A stretch of 64,000 bases of DNA, from assembly GCF_000383615.1 (NCBI RefSeq), contig NZ_KB911611.1:42495-106494 (forward strand), in the 5' to 3' direction. Of the stretch, positions 62,796 to 64,000 are shown in pieces. This DNA is from Streptomyces canus 299MFChir4.1. GTDB taxonomy: Bacteria > Actinomycetota > Actinomycetes > Streptomycetales > Streptomycetaceae. The notes beneath the pieces were generated by a model. The model did no database searches and was not told where the DNA came from. It was given only the letters and a program-made list of their open reading frames with translations. How positions within the stretch are numbered: the first letter of the stretch is position 1; every line of letters starts with the position of its first letter. The position numbers and the translations under genes were made by a program.

Positions 62796-63950
62796 TCACG
62801 CGACTTTCGTTGGACGTCCGCCCCAGTGGAGGCCCTTCTCGCTGCGAATGCGGGCACGCTCCTTCCGCTGGGCGGCGAGGACGTCGGGATGCCGGGCATT
62901 CTTGTTGCGCCATCGCAGGTATGCGTGCAGGGCCCGGGTATGGACGATGTGGTTGCTGTGGTGAGAGTTGGCGACGGTGAACTGCCGCAACGGCCCGAAG
63001 TGAGCCTCGATCGGGTTGGCCCAGGACGCGTAGGTCGGCGTGAAGCACAGCTCGACCCTGTTCTTCCTCGCCCAGCGTCGGATCTGTTCGCCCTTGTGGG
63101 CGGACAGGTTGTCCAGGATGACGTAGATCGGGGCGCCGTCGGGGCGGGCCGCGCGAATCGACCTGAATGCGGCCAGGGTGTTGCCGGCTCCCTTCTTGCG
63201 GCGGTTGATGCCCCACAGGGTGTCGTCGCCGACGGAGTAGCAGCCGTGGAAGTAGCGAACGCCGTGGGTGCGGTGGTAGGTGGCAGGGTGCCGTTCAGGG
63301 TGACCGGTAGGCGCCCAGGACGAGCCGACGGTGGGGCGGATGCCGAGCGGACCGAACTCGTCGAACGCGAAGACCCGGTCAGGGAAGCGGTCCAGAACGT
63401 GTTCGATGCGGTCGAGCTTGGCGTCGCGCTCGGGGTCCGGGGACTCCTTCCATGTTTTGGTCCGCTGGAAGGTGACGCCGCGGCGCACGAGCAGGCACCG
63501 TAACGCCTCACGGCCGATCCGTATGACACGGCCGTGCACTTTCCGCAGGTAGGCGGCGAGTTTGCGGATGGAACAGCGGGTGAAGGGCTGTCCCAGCTTG
63601 GTCGGGCGGGCGATGGCCGTCTGGACGACGAAGTCCTCATCGTCAGGACTGAGCAGGCGGGGACGGCCTCCCGCCCACCGAGGGTCCAAGCAGGCCAGCC
63701 CGATCTCGTTGAACCGGTGGATCACATCCCGGACGGTGTCCTCGTCGGCCTGCACCAGCTTCGCGATCACTGGCACCCGGTTCCCGCCGGCCGAAGCCAG
63801 CAGCATCATCGCGCGCCGGTACCGCACCGAACTGGTGGTGCCCCGACGCACGATCTGCTGAAGCTTCTGCCCCTCCTGATCGGTCAACCTGCGTACACGG
63901 ACAGGCTCAGACACCACACCCCCAACGATCAGACGGACGTCACCGCACAT
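62796..63950 (-). CDS. IS630-family transposase, apparently intact
   Basis: A 384-residue DDE transposase. The N-terminus holds HTH-like segments (VPVIAKLVQADEDTVRDVIH, RWAGGRPRLLSPDD). The catalytic Asp residues are in FAFDEFGPLGIRP and YVILDNLSAHKG, and the Glu in WANPIEAHFGPLR. No frameshift or stop was found. It starts at ATG 63950, with a GTG at 63914 as an alternative closer to the conserved part. With the intact terminal repeats it could be active, unlike every other IS gene in this window. Confidence 0.93.
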   Translation of the reverse strand: MCGDVRLIVGGVVSEPVRVRRLTDQEGQKLQQIVRRGTTSSVRYRRAMMLLASAGGNRVPVIAKLVQADEDTVRDVIHRFNEIGLACLDPRWAGGRPRLLSPDDEDFVVQTAIARPTKLGQPFTRCSIRKLAAYLRKVHGRVIRIGREALRCLLVRRGVTFQRTKTWKESPDPERDAKLDRIEHVLDRFPDRVFAFDEFGPLGIRPTVGSSWAPTGHPERHPATYHRTHGVRYFHGCYSVGDDTLWGINRRKKGAGNTLAAFRSIRAARPDGAPIYVILDNLSAHKGEQIRRWARKNRVELCFTPTYASWANPIEAHFGPLRQFTVANSHHSNHIVHTRALHAYLRWRNKNARHPDVLAAQRKERARIRSEKGLHWGGRPTKVA

Positions 63951-64000
63951 CCAACCGCCCCCAACATCAACCCGGCGAACCTTCCCGGTCAGAGCACTAG

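Larger units (their letters stand above)
62409..63997 (-). mobile_element. IS630-type element with an extra gene
   Basis: Bounded by perfect 25-bp terminal inverted repeats at 62414-62438 and 63968-63992 (outer end CTGACCGGGAAGGTTCGCCG). A TA dinucleotide lies five bases outside each (62407-62408 and 63998-63999), compatible with the TA target of IS630 elements. The element is about 1.58 kb, longer than typical IS630 (about 1.1-1.2 kb), because a 106-codon frame follows the transposase. It has inserted in an IS4 transposase relic. Confidence 0.85.

Overview
High-GC actinobacterial DNA, almost certainly from a Streptomyces or close relative. The evidence is GTG/TTG starts with AGGAG-type ribosome sites, two WhiB-type proteins, two large ATPase/LuxR regulators, and decayed tap/tpg-like telomere genes. 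It reads as an accessory region of a linear chromosome arm or plasmid. Functional gene islands are separated by many broken insertion sequences (IS3, IS4, IS5, IS30, IS110, IS630, IS701 and Tn3 types).

Layout. (1) 1-10723, minus strand: one end of a hybrid NRPS/PKS cluster. The genes are tightly coupled and run methyltransferase, MFS exporter, ATP-grasp ligase, glycosyltransferase-like protein, kinase-like protein, FAD oxidoreductase, adenylation-carrier NRPS, then a ketosynthase that leaves the window. (2) 11350-15110: IS/Tn3 relics around a divergent SDR/TetR pair. (3) 15138-20673: two ATPase/TPR/LuxR regulators, the first with a zinc-ribbon N-terminus, followed by a 60-residue secreted-peptide gene ending NPWT. 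(4) 21390-27334: more IS relics, a two-gene unit (unknown protein plus STAND-type ATPase with C-terminal HTH) and a WhiB gene. (5) 27530-30580: IS relics around an intact moaA, with tap/tpg-like relics. (6) 30687-50573: a large catabolic island. One operon encodes an ABC importer, CoA-transferase, cyclase-type hydrolase, MmgE/PrpD protein and dihydropyrimidinase-like hydrolase. A second encodes a cysteine-less Asp/Glu-racemase-fold protein, a Baeyer-Villiger monooxygenase, CocE-type hydrolase, Ohr, tandem RidA, an Old Yellow Enzyme-type reductase and an SDR. A CitE-like lyase and a divergent IclR regulator complete it. Six copies of a 17-bp palindrome, GTTCCG-N5-CGGAAC, lie at the promoters of the island and probably define the IclR regulon. 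(7) 50981-59717: an rmlB scrap, a TetR/epoxide-hydrolase-like/MFS set with a fully symmetric divergent promoter, a GH26-like lipoprotein, an alpha/beta hydrolase, and a quinone-oxidoreductase/TetR pair. (8) 59745-64000: relics, a second WhiB gene, and an intact IS630-type element that carries an extra small gene and sits inside an IS4 relic.

How the genes fit together. The left cluster probably makes and exports a modified amino-acid/polyketide product, possibly under the two LuxR-type regulators nearby. The central island looks like uptake and stepwise degradation of an unidentified, probably N-containing cyclic or carbonyl compound: ring reduction and Baeyer-Villiger oxidation, ester and cyclic-amide hydrolysis, CoA activation, then C-C cleavage. 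The substrate cannot be named from sequence. No tRNA, rRNA or CRISPR array was seen.
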